Shown here: piece after piece, positions 1 to 9,160 of the stretch | Layout: every line of letters begins with the position of its first letter | Position numbering within the stretch: position 1 is the stretch's first letter | DNA from: Nicotiana tabacum | Taxonomy: Eukaryota > Streptophyta > Magnoliopsida > Solanales > Solanaceae | Length of the DNA stretch: 64,000 bases | Direction: 5' to 3' | NCBI RefSeq assembly: GCF_000715075.1 | Contig: NC_134101.1 | Location: 195,568,103-195,632,102 of the forward strand | The notes under the pieces: generated by a model | Seen by the model: only the letters and a program-made list of their open reading frames with translations | The model's database searches: none | What the model was told of the DNA's origin: nothing | Program-made: the position numbers and the translations under genes

Positions 1-87
1 ACTTAACTATTTCGGGCTCAGTCTCTGAGCTAGATTTCAACTCGAGCTCATTGACCCTTAAGTTTTTGAATTTTAAGCTGGCTCTTA

Positions 88-335
88 GGCTCTTACGCAC
101 AGGGTCGGTACGACCTCTTAATATAGGCTAGTGACAGTGGCTCTTACGCCTTCGTTCGGAACGACCTCTAATATGAGATGGCGATAGGGGCTCTTACGTG
201 TAGGGTCAGTACGACCTCTGAATATAGGCTGGAGATAGTGGCTCTTATACATTGGGTCGGTGTGACTTCTAATTTGGGCTAGCGGCAGTGACTCTTACGT
301 ATTATGTCGGCACGACCTCTTATATAGGCTATATT
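88..335. repeat. Tandem repeat, 50-51 bp period, five copies
   Basis: Units begin with GGCTCTTACG or a close variant at 88, 139, 189, 240 and 290. Each continues with a GTCGGTACGACCTCT-like core and ends with a GGCTAG..CAGTG stretch. The core contains the near-palindrome GTCGGTACGAC. Copies are clearly diverged, so the array is old. Confidence 0.85.
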
Positions 336-799
336 TTTCCCTCGCTAAAGACTTTTTGGAGTTTTTGTGCTCGCCCGAATCTTCGACGGTTCGATAAGAA
401 CCTCTATTGTGAGCCATTATGTAGTGATAAATGAGCACCTCGGGAGATTTTGCTCGATGGCCGAAATTGTGTTGAACCAGTTGTTTGGAGCAGATATGAT
501 CGAAACTCTTTTGCTTATGCTGAGGGTAGCCTGATTAATCGGTTCTTTTCTAAGTTTTTCGATGTAATTAAAGGCTTGTGATTTTATACTGATGGTCGGG
601 TGTCCTCGAGTCACGTGAGTTTGGTTGGTACAGCCTTGTGACCGTAGTCATTATATTTGGCCGTAGCCTTTTAGTCCCCGAGTGAGGTCACCTCGACATT
701 TATATCGAGGGTATGCCTTTTTAGAGGTCTTACAAGTTTGGATATATGGCCTTGACTTTAAGATAGGGATTATGCCTTGTGTAAGGTCTTATAAATTTG

Positions 800-930
800 A
801 GCATGCCTTGCTTGAGGTCTTACAGGTAAGTTACTTGGTACAAGTATAATTCATGCCTGGCTTGAGGTCTTACAGGTTTGTTACTTGGTACAAGTATAAT
901 TCATTCCTGGATTGAGGTCTTGCAGGTTTG
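800..930. repeat. Tandem repeat, about 50 bp period, 2.5 copies
   Basis: The block TTACTTGGTACAAGTATAAT followed by TGCCTGGCTTGAGGTCTTAC recurs at 831 and 881, with a partial third unit near 905. Looser GAGGTCTTA words continue to about 1050. The spacing matches the 50-51 bp period of the array at 88-335 although the sequences differ. Confidence 0.75.
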
Positions 931-1387
931 GTGTTGCCTCATAGAGGTCTTATTTGTTGATACTGCCTCGTGGAGGTCTTATATTTTCTAGTATTGCCGC
1001 ATGGAGGGATTTCGGGCTCAAGGTCGCCCGCTTGGGGTCTTACGGTCTTCAGTTTTTGATAGCTCGATGGGACGATAATCGACGACAGTCCTCGAGTTGA
1101 TAGCTTTGGAGCAATTCTTCGTAAATTTGGTATTTCCTCATTGAGGGCTTACGAGTTCGAATTTTTCGACCCGGAGGTCATGTGGCCTCGAGTTTTTGGC
1201 GTCAGTCCCCGAGTGCTCGAGAAATTCCTGGCTCTGGAGCCGTTTCTCGTAAAAGTAGCATACTTTTTTTAAGAGCAAAAATATTTTGATGGAGGGAAAA
1301 TATTCTTTGATTAGTTGGTAAAAGTATACATGTTTTCACCGTTAAGGGCTTAATTATTCTATACAGACACGGTTCACTCGACCGTAA

Positions 1388-1557
1388 TTAAAATAACTAA
1401 GAAAACGCAAAAAATTAGAAAGAAACTAAAGAAACTATACATAGAATATGAATACTTAAGTATCACAAAAATAAACAAAGCTAGGCTGTCTAAATTAATC
1501 GATATAATATCTAAAACAGAATATAAATATATTTGTTATCTAAAGGATAAAAGATGA
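1388..1557 (+). pseudogene. Small viral ORF upstream of coat protein, 5' truncated (copy A)
   Basis: About 55 codons remain open up to a TGA at 1555-1557, which overlaps the coat protein ATG at 1554 (ATGA). The product is strongly basic and hydrophilic with many Lys, Ile and Tyr residues; no known domain is recognised. The start codon is lost because the virus begins at 1388. The intact version in copy C lies at 19576-19797. The stop/start overlap suggests translational coupling with the coat protein ORF. Confidence 0.6.
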
Positions 1558-3356
1558 ATAAAGAAGAATTCGCACTAGAAGAGAAAACATATGAGAATCC
1601 AGAAGGATTAAAAATAACAATAATATTTTTCAACTTAGGAAGAAGATATAAAAAAATAGGAAATAACCTAAACTTAATGTTAGAAAAAGAAGCTGTAAAA
1701 CTAGAGGATAGTTTAACCGCCATGGTTAGAATAACAAAAGAAAACGAAGAAATAGATAGAAAACGAGAGATTAAAGAAATACAACAGCAAGCTAAAGAAA
1801 AAATACAGCAGATAGAGGAAGTAAAAAACACTAAAATAACAGAATTAGAAAAAGAATTAGAGATGCTAAAACAGATGTATGCAAATAAACTAAAAGAAAA
1901 GGAAAAACGTAAAGAAGAAGAACAAGAACTAAAACTAACAAATGAGATAGAAAAGTTCAAATTACAGTTAGAAGAAGTACAGGAGAGTCCATCAAAAATA
2001 AGTATAAACGAAATAAATGACCAAAGTGATAAAGACACAGAACTAGGAGAAAACTATTCAGAAACAAGTGAAACACACACAGAACTTATAGAAAAAACAG
2101 AAAAGATAAAAATAAACCCAGAAATAAATACAGGAGACATGAACGAGGATAAACCAAGCACATCAGGAGTAAAAAATCCGAAACAATTAAACCCAACCTA
2201 TTACAGAGTGAGTTATGATGCATATGATAGAAACAAAACATTATGGGATAAAAGGTTAAATAAGAAATGGGCACCAAGACAGATAACTGAACAATATAAT
2301 TTTTTAGATCTAGATTATGTAGCAGATATAAATAAAATAATACAATTATGGATAGGATATATCTCAAAACAACTAATAGATAATAAGATAGCAATAGCGG
2401 AAACACCAGGATATATAGAAAGAACATTAATAGGAACTGTAAAATTATGGTTACAAAATTTATCAAGTGAAAGCTTAGACACATTAAGGAGTAATAAAAA
2501 ACTTGACGGTACAACTACAACAACAGTTACAGATATATTAAATAAATATGAAATAGCAATAAGAAATGAATTTAGTAGCATGACAACAGAAGTAGAAGAA
2601 CAAAATAAAGAAAAAATTACAAATAGGAATTTAATGACAAAATTAGCAATATGTAATATATGTTATATAGATGAATATACTTGTGCATTTAGAGACTATT
2701 ATTATAAAGGAACATATAGTCCGGATGAAAGTAAAGAGATAAGAAAATTATATTTTAAAAAATTACCAGAACCCTTCAGCTCAAAAATAATAAAAAATTG
2801 GAACGAAGCAGGACTAGCAGATACATTAGGAGTAAGGATAAAATTTCTACAAAACTGGTTTATAGAATTATGTGAAAAATATAAAGAAAACATGAAAATG
2901 GAAAAAATATTAGTAAAAAATTTGGCATGTTGCAAAAGTAGAATAGCACCCCAATTTGGCTGCACAGATAAATATTACAAAAAAGAAGGAAAGAAAAAGA
3001 AATTTAAATCAAAATATTCAAAATATAAATATAGGAAACCAAGAGGAAGATATTATGTAAAAAATTATAAACATAAAAAACCATATAGGAAAAAGAAAAA
3101 ACTAACAGAATGTACTTGCTATAATTGTGGAAAGCTAGGACACTTAGGCAAAGATTGTAAATTACCAAAAAACCCAAAGAAGAAACAAATTACCGAAATA
3201 TTGATAGATAATGATAAATATACACAAGTAGAATATGTAGATTATGAATTAAGCAGTGAAGACAGCATATATGAGATATCAGAAAACGAATTCTCTGAAA
3301 ATGAAAAGGAAATAAACAAGGATATAGAAGAATCAGATGAAGAAAATTATGACTGA
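1554..3356 (+). CDS. Viral coat protein (capsid/Gag-like), copy A
   Basis: 600 codons, open throughout. Residues about 60-145 are rich in Glu, Lys and Gln and look like a long coiled coil. The middle (about 210-440) is the likely capsid core. Residues about 475-515 are a run of Lys, Arg and Tyr, followed by a CCHC zinc knuckle (CYNCGKLGHLGKDC, about 522-535), the nucleic-acid-binding signature of caulimovirid coat proteins. The C-terminus is very acidic, as in other caulimovirid coat precursors. The ATG overlaps the upstream small ORF stop, and the 3' end overlaps the MP start by 20 bases. This is the best-preserved coat frame in the window; copy C is broken in two places near its start. Whether it is expressed cannot be told from sequence. 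Confidence 0.85.
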   Translation: MNKEEFALEEKTYENPEGLKITIIFFNLGRRYKKIGNNLNLMLEKEAVKLEDSLTAMVRITKENEEIDRKREIKEIQQQAKEKIQQIEEVKNTKITELEKELEMLKQMYANKLKEKEKRKEEEQELKLTNEIEKFKLQLEEVQESPSKISINEINDQSDKDTELGENYSETSETHTELIEKTEKIKINPEINTGDMNEDKPSTSGVKNPKQLNPTYYRVSYDAYDRNKTLWDKRLNKKWAPRQITEQYNFLDLDYVADINKIIQLWIGYISKQLIDNKIAIAETPGYIERTLIGTVKLWLQNLSSESLDTLRSNKKLDGTTTTTVTDILNKYEIAIRNEFSSMTTEVEEQNKEKITNRNLMTKLAICNICYIDEYTCAFRDYYYKGTYSPDESKEIRKLYFKKLPEPFSSKIIKNWNEAGLADTLGVRIKFLQNWFIELCEKYKENMKMEKILVKNLACCKSRIAPQFGCTDKYYKKEGKKKKFKSKYSKYKYRKPRGRYYVKNYKHKKPYRKKKKLTECTCYNCGKLGHLGKDCKLPKNPKKKQITEILIDNDKYTQVEYVDYELSSEDSIYEISENEFSENEKEINKDIEESDEENYD

Positions 3357-4616
3357 AAAAGATATACAAATTATACAACAAGAAGAACACCAAGATGAAC
3401 AATCTTCAGAACAAAAAATAATATTTGACGCTAATGTATTTGAACAAATAAAAGGAAAAGAATTGGATCTAAGCATAGACAAAATATTAGAAGTACCAAC
3501 AATAAAGAATTGGTTTAAAAGACAGAAAGAAGAATATTATGTAGTAAGCCAAAGAGAACATATAATAGATTGTAAATACATCAAAGGTAAAGCACAAATA
3601 CCAATTTTTAATAAAAAACTACCAAATAAAGAAATACAAGATATAAAAGCAAAAAATCCTATAAAATATGTACACTTAGGAGGAACGGAGATCCTAATAA
3701 AAGCATGTTTTAGGGAAGGAATAGATACCCCTATAGAAATATACTTGGCAGATGATAGAATTGTACAACCTATAGAAAAGAGTATAATAAGTGCCGTAAG
3801 AGGTAACTTAATATACCAAAAATTTAAATTTATAATAAGTGCTAACTATTCTGTAGCAGTAGATGATAAAAATATAGATAAATCATTAGTACTATACTGG
3901 AAAATGTCTGGAATAGAATTAGCACCAGGAAGTAAAATATTCACAGCAAGATGTAAAAATCTATATGTCTTAACAACAAAACATAAGATAACAGCTAAAA
4001 ATAAAATAAATAAAATAAAATAGAAAATCCATTCGAAAGAATAGTATCAGTTATAGACAACAATGATTACAGTTATACGGAAATGGACATGGATGAAGAT
4101 TTAGAAATAGTAAAAGAAAGATTAAGCACATCAAAACGAATAAATAATGAAATGCCAGAAACGTCATCAAGAATAAGTACATCAAGAAGTACATCAAGAA
4201 GAATAAATTATACCACTCCACAAAAATTAATAGAACAAAAAATAGAAGAAATAAACCCACACCATTATTATATAACAGGAATAATGGACCAAAGAAAATA
4301 TTTAATACTAATAAATACAGGACAGGAAGAGAATTATGTTATAAGAGAATTAATACCAGAACAAGAGATAGTAACAATAGAACATCAAAATTCAGAACTA
4401 CCAAAAGCGTTAAGAAAAAATGAAGAAACAACTGAAAAAGAATTAATTATTGGAGGAATACCAATATTAATAAATTTTAAAATATATCAAGGCGATAAAA
4501 ACATTACACTAGGAATAAAATGGTTAGAAAAAGTCAAACCATATAAATTAGAAGATAGGCAATTAACAATAAGTTATGAAAACAAGAAAGTAATAATAAA
4601 AAGAACATTAATATAA
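3337..4616 (+). pseudogene. Viral movement protein with C-terminal protease-like domain, frameshifted (copy A)
   Basis: The ATG at 3337 overlaps the coat ORF. The frame is open to 4023 (228 codons), and the rest of the protein lies in another frame to 4616. The cause is an A-rich run near 4015-4021 that is one base shorter than in copies B and C. The N-terminal part matches 30K-superfamily movement proteins of caulimovirids: LADDRI, then an RGNLIYQKFKF stretch and an AVDDKN region. These proteins form tubules at plasmodesmata and move virus between cells. The C-terminal part (from about 4260) resembles a retropepsin fold with NTG where an active enzyme has DTG (see findings). The stop overlaps the polymerase ATG as TAATG. 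Confidence 0.85.
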
Positions 4617-6526
4617 TGCCAAAAATATATATACTTGCCAAAATAATAGTAGAAGGATATTATAATAGATATTATACACCTATGATGGATACAGGAGCAG
4701 AAGCTAACATGTGTAGACATAATTGTTTACCAGAAAGTAAATGGGAAAAGTTAAAAACCCCTATAGTAGTAACAGGATTCAATAATGAGGGAAGTATGAT
4801 AACATACAAAGCAAGGAATATAAAAATACAAATATGGGATAAAATATTGACCATAGAAGAAATATATAGTTATGAATTTACAAATAAAGATATATTATTA
4901 GGAATGTCATTTTTAGATAAATTATACCCACATATTATAACAAAAACACATTGGTGGTTTACTACCCCGTGTAAACAAAAGTTAGGAGCAAAAAGAGTAA
5001 ATAATAAAGTAAGAAAAACAACACCCTGGATTAAAGGAAGTGAAAAGATTACCCAAAAATTAGAAAATATAATACAAAGCAACCATAATATAGAAATAAT
5101 CATTTTCTCAATAAATAAAATAAAATTACTACAAGATAAATTAGAATTACTATATAATTATAATCCACTCCGAGGATGGGAAAAACATAAAACAAAAATA
5201 AAGATTGAACTAATAGATGAAAGTAGCATAATAACACAAAAACCTTTAAAATACAATTTTAATGATTTAACAGAATTTAAAATGCATATAAAGGAATTAT
5301 TAGACAATAAGTACATACAAGAAAGTAATAGTAAACATACTAGCCCGGCATTTATAGTAAATAAACATAGTGAGCAAAAACGAGGAAAAAGCCGTATGGT
5401 TATAGATTATAGAAACTTAAATGCAAAAACAAAAACATATAATTATCCGATACCAAATAAAATACTAAAAATCAGACAAATACAAGGATATAACTATTTT
5501 AGTAAGTTTGACTGTAAATCGAGATTTTACCATTTAAAACTAGAAGATGAATCTAAAAAGTTAACAGCATTCACAGTACCACAAGGATTTTACGAATGGA
5601 ACGTATTACCTTTTGGATATAAAAATGCACCAGGTAGGTATCAACATTTTATGGATAATTACTTCAACCAATTAGAAAATTGTATAATATATATAGATGA
5701 TATATTGCTATATTCTAGAACAGAGAACGAACATATAAAACTAATAGAAAAATTCATACACATTGTAGAAATATCAGGAATAAGTTTAAGTAAAAAGAAA
5801 GAAGAAGTAATGAAAAATCAAATAGAATTTTTAGGTATACAAATAGACAAAAACGGAATAAAAATGCAAACCCATATAGTACAAAAAATAATTAACTTAA
5901 ATGAAACACTTGATACAAAAAAGAAGTTACAATCATTTTTAGGATTGGTTAACCAAGTAAGAGAATATATTCCTAAATTAGCAAAAAACTTAAAACCATT
6001 ACAGAAAAAATTAAAAAAGGATATAGAATATCATTTTGACGAAAAAGATAAAATACATATACAGAAGATAAAAAATATGTGTAAAAAATTACCAAAACTA
6101 TATTTTCCAAATGAAAATAAACAGTTTACATATATTGTAGAAACTGATTCTAGTGATCACAGCTACGGAGGAGTTCTAAAATATAAATATGATAATGAAA
6201 AAATTGAACACTATTGTAGATATTATTCCGGATCATACACGGAACCACAATTAAAATGGGAGATAAATAGGAAAGAACTATTTGGATTATATAAATGTTT
6301 GTTAGCATTTGAGCCATATATTGTTTATAACAAATTTATAGTAAGAACAGATAATACACAAGTAAAATGGTGGATAACACGGAAAGTACAGGATTCAGTA
6401 ACTACAAAGGAAATAAGGAGACTTGTATTGAATATACAAAATTTTACATTTACAATTGAAGTAATACGAACTGACAAGAATGTTATTGCAGACTACCTAT
6501 CAAGACAAAGGTACCCAAACAGATGA
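4616..6526 (+). CDS. Viral protease-reverse transcriptase-RNase H polyprotein, copy A
   Basis: 636 codons, uninterrupted. The aspartic protease has DTGA at residues 25-28 and a matching LLGMSFL strand near 100. Reverse transcriptase follows: IDYRNLN, the FDCKS block, the PFGYKNAPGRYQ block, then the catalytic YIDD at 359-362. RNase H begins with ETDSSDHSYGG (Asp at about 511) and continues through ELFGLYKCL and VRTDN. This is the caulimovirid enzyme that copies pregenomic RNA into DNA. In the FDCKS block, residue 303 is Arg where copy C and most relatives have Gly (AGA, 5522-5524), which may impair this copy. The start is the ATG overlapping the MP stop. Length equals the copy C enzyme exactly. 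Confidence 0.92.
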   Translation: MPKIYILAKIIVEGYYNRYYTPMMDTGAEANMCRHNCLPESKWEKLKTPIVVTGFNNEGSMITYKARNIKIQIWDKILTIEEIYSYEFTNKDILLGMSFLDKLYPHIITKTHWWFTTPCKQKLGAKRVNNKVRKTTPWIKGSEKITQKLENIIQSNHNIEIIIFSINKIKLLQDKLELLYNYNPLRGWEKHKTKIKIELIDESSIITQKPLKYNFNDLTEFKMHIKELLDNKYIQESNSKHTSPAFIVNKHSEQKRGKSRMVIDYRNLNAKTKTYNYPIPNKILKIRQIQGYNYFSKFDCKSRFYHLKLEDESKKLTAFTVPQGFYEWNVLPFGYKNAPGRYQHFMDNYFNQLENCIIYIDDILLYSRTENEHIKLIEKFIHIVEISGISLSKKKEEVMKNQIEFLGIQIDKNGIKMQTHIVQKIINLNETLDTKKKLQSFLGLVNQVREYIPKLAKNLKPLQKKLKKDIEYHFDEKDKIHIQKIKNMCKKLPKLYFPNENKQFTYIVETDSSDHSYGGVLKYKYDNEKIEHYCRYYSGSYTEPQLKWEINRKELFGLYKCLLAFEPYIVYNKFIVRTDNTQVKWWITRKVQDSVTTKEIRRLVLNIQNFTFTIEVIRTDKNVIADYLSRQRYPNR

Positions 6527-7700
6527 AAGCCAAGAATCAAAAGACATATTTACAATCCTTACTACTCTATCTTTACAGATGGATGGTATGGGAAAAAGAT
6601 TACAACAGCTAGAGGAAAGCAAGCTAAGTCAGCAGCATGACTATAAAAATGCGGAACTAAGTCAAACGGAAGACTCTAAACTTCCAGAGTTAGAAGGAGA
6701 CGTTGGGAAACTCCAAAAAACCCATAACACAGTTGCTTTATATACAGCTGCAGGTACAAGCAAACAAGTTAACAAAAAGCCACATATCAATGTAAACCTA
6801 AACAACGTATTTGATAAGCCATTTACATCAAAAAAGCCAAGAGAAGCAATAGTTATAGCCCCACAAACTACAACCTATGCTAATAGCCTACACCACAACA
6901 AAAAGGTATATAACCATATTACTCAAACATATATTGAGAATATATATAAAATTCAGACATTCTTGAACCTAAACCCTAGATCAACTACTACTACAGATCC
7001 AACACAGGATTATATAACCCAAAAACTACAGGGATATAATAGGCTTATAGCCCAGCCAAAAACAAAAGCAAACTTAGTAAAGACATGTTACAACTACGGA
7101 CTACTTAGCACAGTATATACCCACGACGGAGAAGAAATAATTGGAATACCAGAGCTATACAAAGCATTTGTCACCTTCAAGAGAATTACAAAAGGCAACC
7201 TATTCTTCATCAAATTCTATACAGCACCAGCGGAAATACTATATGACGAAATAAAACCCATAATATAGGTGATAAAGATAGGACTAACACGAGATATGAT
7301 AATACCGGAAGAGATAGAGAAACAACCGGAGATACAGAAAATGGAGATACCAAGTTTCTATGCCAATAAAAGAATAATTGGTATAGCAACTATTATTCAA
7401 GAACTAGCTAAGAATTATCTACAAGGAAATGCTATCTTGAGCTACTATTCCAGAGACCAGTTAATGATATATGCCAACTCAAAGGAACTACGACAAGGAG
7501 ATATGGATGAAGTCCAGAAATGGATTTTATCCTTATTAAAGCCAGAAATGCAACCAACTACCAGAGCATTGAAAAAAGAATTTATTTCAAACGAGTTATT
7601 AACAAGATACTGCAAACTAGTAGGACACAAATATCCAGACCACATATGTTCAAAGTGCAACGGAGATGATAACTATGTACCAGAAGTCCAACTAGAATGA
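6480..7700 (+). pseudogene. Viral transactivator/inclusion body protein (TAV), interrupted by an in-frame stop
   Basis: The frame starts at an ATG at 6480 inside the RNase H end, so it overlaps the polymerase by 47 bases. It runs to a TAG at 7266-7268 and resumes in the same frame to 7700, giving about 406 codons in all with one nonsense codon. The N-terminal third looks coiled-coil and Gln/Lys-rich. The middle (a YNYGLLSTVY block, then a LYKAFVTFKRITKGN block) resembles the conserved core of caulimovirid TAV proteins, which permit reinitiation on polycistronic RNA and build viroplasms. The C-terminus has a short Cys/His cluster (CKLVGHKYPDHICSKC) that may bind metal. Copy C keeps only the first 60 codons. 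Confidence 0.8.
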
Positions 7701-7750
7701 AGGTATCAACAAGAAGACAAAAGAAGAAGACAGCTACTGGAAACACATAA

Positions 7751-7970
7751 TGTAAAGTAAATAGTACTAGTCACATTCATGAACAGTAAAGGTCGTTCAT
7801 GAATAGTAAGAGTCATGTAAAAAAGTCGTAAAGTAAATAGTACTAGTCATATTCATGAACAGTAAAGGTCGTTCATGAATAGTAAGAGTCATGTAAAAAA
7901 GTCGTAAAGTAAATAGTACGAGTCACATTCATGAACAGTAAAGGTCGTTCATGAACAGTAGGAGTCGTTT
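7751..7970 (+). repeat. 76-77 bp tandem repeats upstream of the viral TATA box
   Basis: Units start with GTAAAGTAAATAGTAC at 7751, 7828 and 7904 (periods 77 and 76), and the last unit is partial. Each unit holds paired TTCATGAA(C/T)AGTA words. The array sits directly upstream of a TATA box, where caulimovirid pregenomic promoters keep their enhancers, so it is probably a repeated enhancer. Confidence 0.85.
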
Positions 7971-7975
7971 AAATT

Positions 7976-7988
7976 TTCTATATATTTT
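7976..7988 (+). promoter_or_regulatory. TATA box of the viral pregenomic RNA promoter
   Basis: The TTCTATATATTTT stretch lies after the repeats and before a purine-rich tract (AGAGGAAGAGAGGACATCC). Transcription would begin at about 8010-8020. Position after TAV and before the leader fits the single main promoter of caulimovirids. Confidence 0.7.
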
Positions 7989-8057
7989 GTAAATCAGAGG
8001 AAGAGAGGACATCCTCAGACATCCTCATACTCACCTTCTCTCTCTTATCTTCTCTCA

Positions 8058-8063
8058 ATAAAA
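8058..8063 (+). terminator. Viral poly(A) signal AATAAA
   Basis: AATAAA lies about 75 bases after the TATA box, just after pyrimidine-rich CTTCTCTCTCTTATCTTCTC. Caulimovirids place the poly(A) signal shortly downstream of the transcription start, so full-length RNA is terminally redundant. The position fits. Confidence 0.65.
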
Positions 8064-8498
8064 TATCTGATTATATACAAACTTCTGAAAGCTATGGAGC
8101 ATTCAAACTAGTTACAAAACCATGTAAGTTTATTCATAATCATGTTTAACTAAACTCTTATATTCCTTATAATCTCTTGAATATCATAATTGTTTATCAT
8201 GTTATAGTACTGTTATAAAGAACATCTTGAGAAAGTTTGCCTGTCTAATAATGCTGAGAGTAGTTAAGCCTAGACTATGCCATCCTAAAGTGGAAACCAG
8301 TAGGCAAGGAAGCCGTTTAGGGGAGTACACAGAGTTGAGGCGCTGTTAGGGTAAATGATTGAAGCATGAAAAATATGGTAGTGACCAGAAAAGATTGTTC
8401 AGTATAACTTATTAAAATATGATAAACTCTATGATAAACAAAGAGGTTAGAGGGAATATGTTTAGTAAACACATGATAAGGATAAATAGTAAATCTGA

Positions 8499-8717
8499 AT
8501 GAACAACCACACGTATTTATTAGAAGAAAATATTGACTACAAAATACTTATATTATATATCTTTAACAGACTTAATAACGACGTCAAAAGAAAAATTCAT
8601 GATATTTTAGTTACTTTTGAAATAATATATGTAATGGAACAAGCATTTATAGAACTAATTGTATCACAAGAAATAGATATATTAGATCTATATGAACTAG
8701 ATTTATATTCAGATTAA
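8499..8717 (+). CDS. Short ORF in the viral leader, function unknown
   Basis: 72 codons from ATG to TAA, with a hydrophobic, Ile- and Tyr-rich product ending in an acidic ELDLYSD tail. It lies inside the leader. No domain is recognised. It may be one of the leader short ORFs that affect ribosome shunting or reinitiation, or simply a chance frame in AT-rich DNA. No second copy is present to test conservation. Confidence 0.3.
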   Translation: MNNHTYLLEENIDYKILILYIFNRLNNDVKRKIHDILVTFEIIYVMEQAFIELIVSQEIDILDLYELDLYSD

Positions 8718-9061
8718 TGATCACATATCAAGTTAATAAAATCTGTTTATAAATGAAACATAACACTTTTCATTATATAAGATTCTATAACACCCAGAAA
8801 TGGAAACTTCTTAAAACCCTCAAATTGGTAACATAAATAGAAAAATAGATTGTGTTAAACACAATATTAAAACCTTCAAAGACATAATTAGATATAATAG
8901 ATTACGTAATAAAGCTTTATTAACTATAGAAAATGAAATTGAATTCTATGAAGATAAACTTGAAAGTTATCAACACAGAAAAGAAATAAATCTGAGAAAT
9001 ATAGAAACCATGGATATATGTATCAACAGGTATACATCTCAGTATTAACATGACCCCTCAA

Positions 9062-9160
9062 ATTGAAGATTGTTCATCTTGGTGTTCTTCTTGTTGTATA
9101 ATTTGTATATCTTTTTCAGTCATAATTTTCTTCATCTGATTCTTCTATATCCTTGTTTAT
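9062..9160 (-). mobile_element. Inverted viral fragment (MP start and coat protein end)
   Basis: These bases are the reverse complement of the start of MP and the end of the coat ORF, matching for example 14255-14343 and 17733-17823. The fragment follows the leader end directly, sharing AATTG at the join, and stops at about 9160 where the Tat-like flank starts. The same join occurs in reverse at 20312-20313. Confidence 0.9.

Larger units (their letters stand above)
1..1387. other. Left flank: noncoding part of a Tat-like Ty3/gypsy element
   Basis: No coding frame with a recognisable domain is seen. The stretch is rich in CTCGAG and GAGGTCTTAC words and holds two short tandem arrays (88-335 and about 800-930). 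Tandem repeats between pol and the 3' LTR are usual in Tat-lineage retrotransposons, and the right side of the EPRV insertion (9161-11538) carries an LTR end, so this is probably the other half of the same element. It stops abruptly near 1388, where composition turns A-rich and viral sequence begins. The assignment to a Tat-like element is inference. Confidence 0.45.
8010..9065 (+). other. Pregenomic RNA leader region
   Basis: About 1.05 kb between the presumed transcription start and the 3' end of the linear viral map. In a circular genome this runs straight into the primer site and the small ORF, as copy C shows at 19845-19924. It is rich in short frames, as caulimovirid leaders are, including 8499-8717 and an open frame at 8815-9048. 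Here it stops at 9065, where an inverted viral fragment replaces the primer site. Confidence 0.7.
1388..9160 (+). mobile_element. Endogenous pararetrovirus copy A, nearly full-length
   Basis: A Caulimoviridae genome integrated in plant DNA. The order on the + strand is small ORF end, coat protein, movement protein, protease-RT-RNase H, transactivator, promoter, leader. It starts inside the small ORF at about 1388 and lacks the primer site and the first viral bases. At 9065 it joins an inverted viral fragment. Gene order, an ORF-poor leader after the promoter and primer-site use of initiator tRNA-Met (seen in copy C) fit a Solendovirus such as tobacco vein clearing virus; Cavemovirus is the main alternative. 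Lesions: frameshift in MP, in-frame stop in TAV, and a substitution at a conserved RT position. Caulimovirids have no integrase, so insertion was presumably by host repair; no target duplication can be recognised. Confidence 0.9.

Noticed and set aside
1511..2965. Antisense open frames of 87-175 codons
   Set aside because: They lie opposite the coat protein; their Ser/Phe/Leu-rich content mirrors its Lys/Glu-rich codons. The same shadows recur in copy C.
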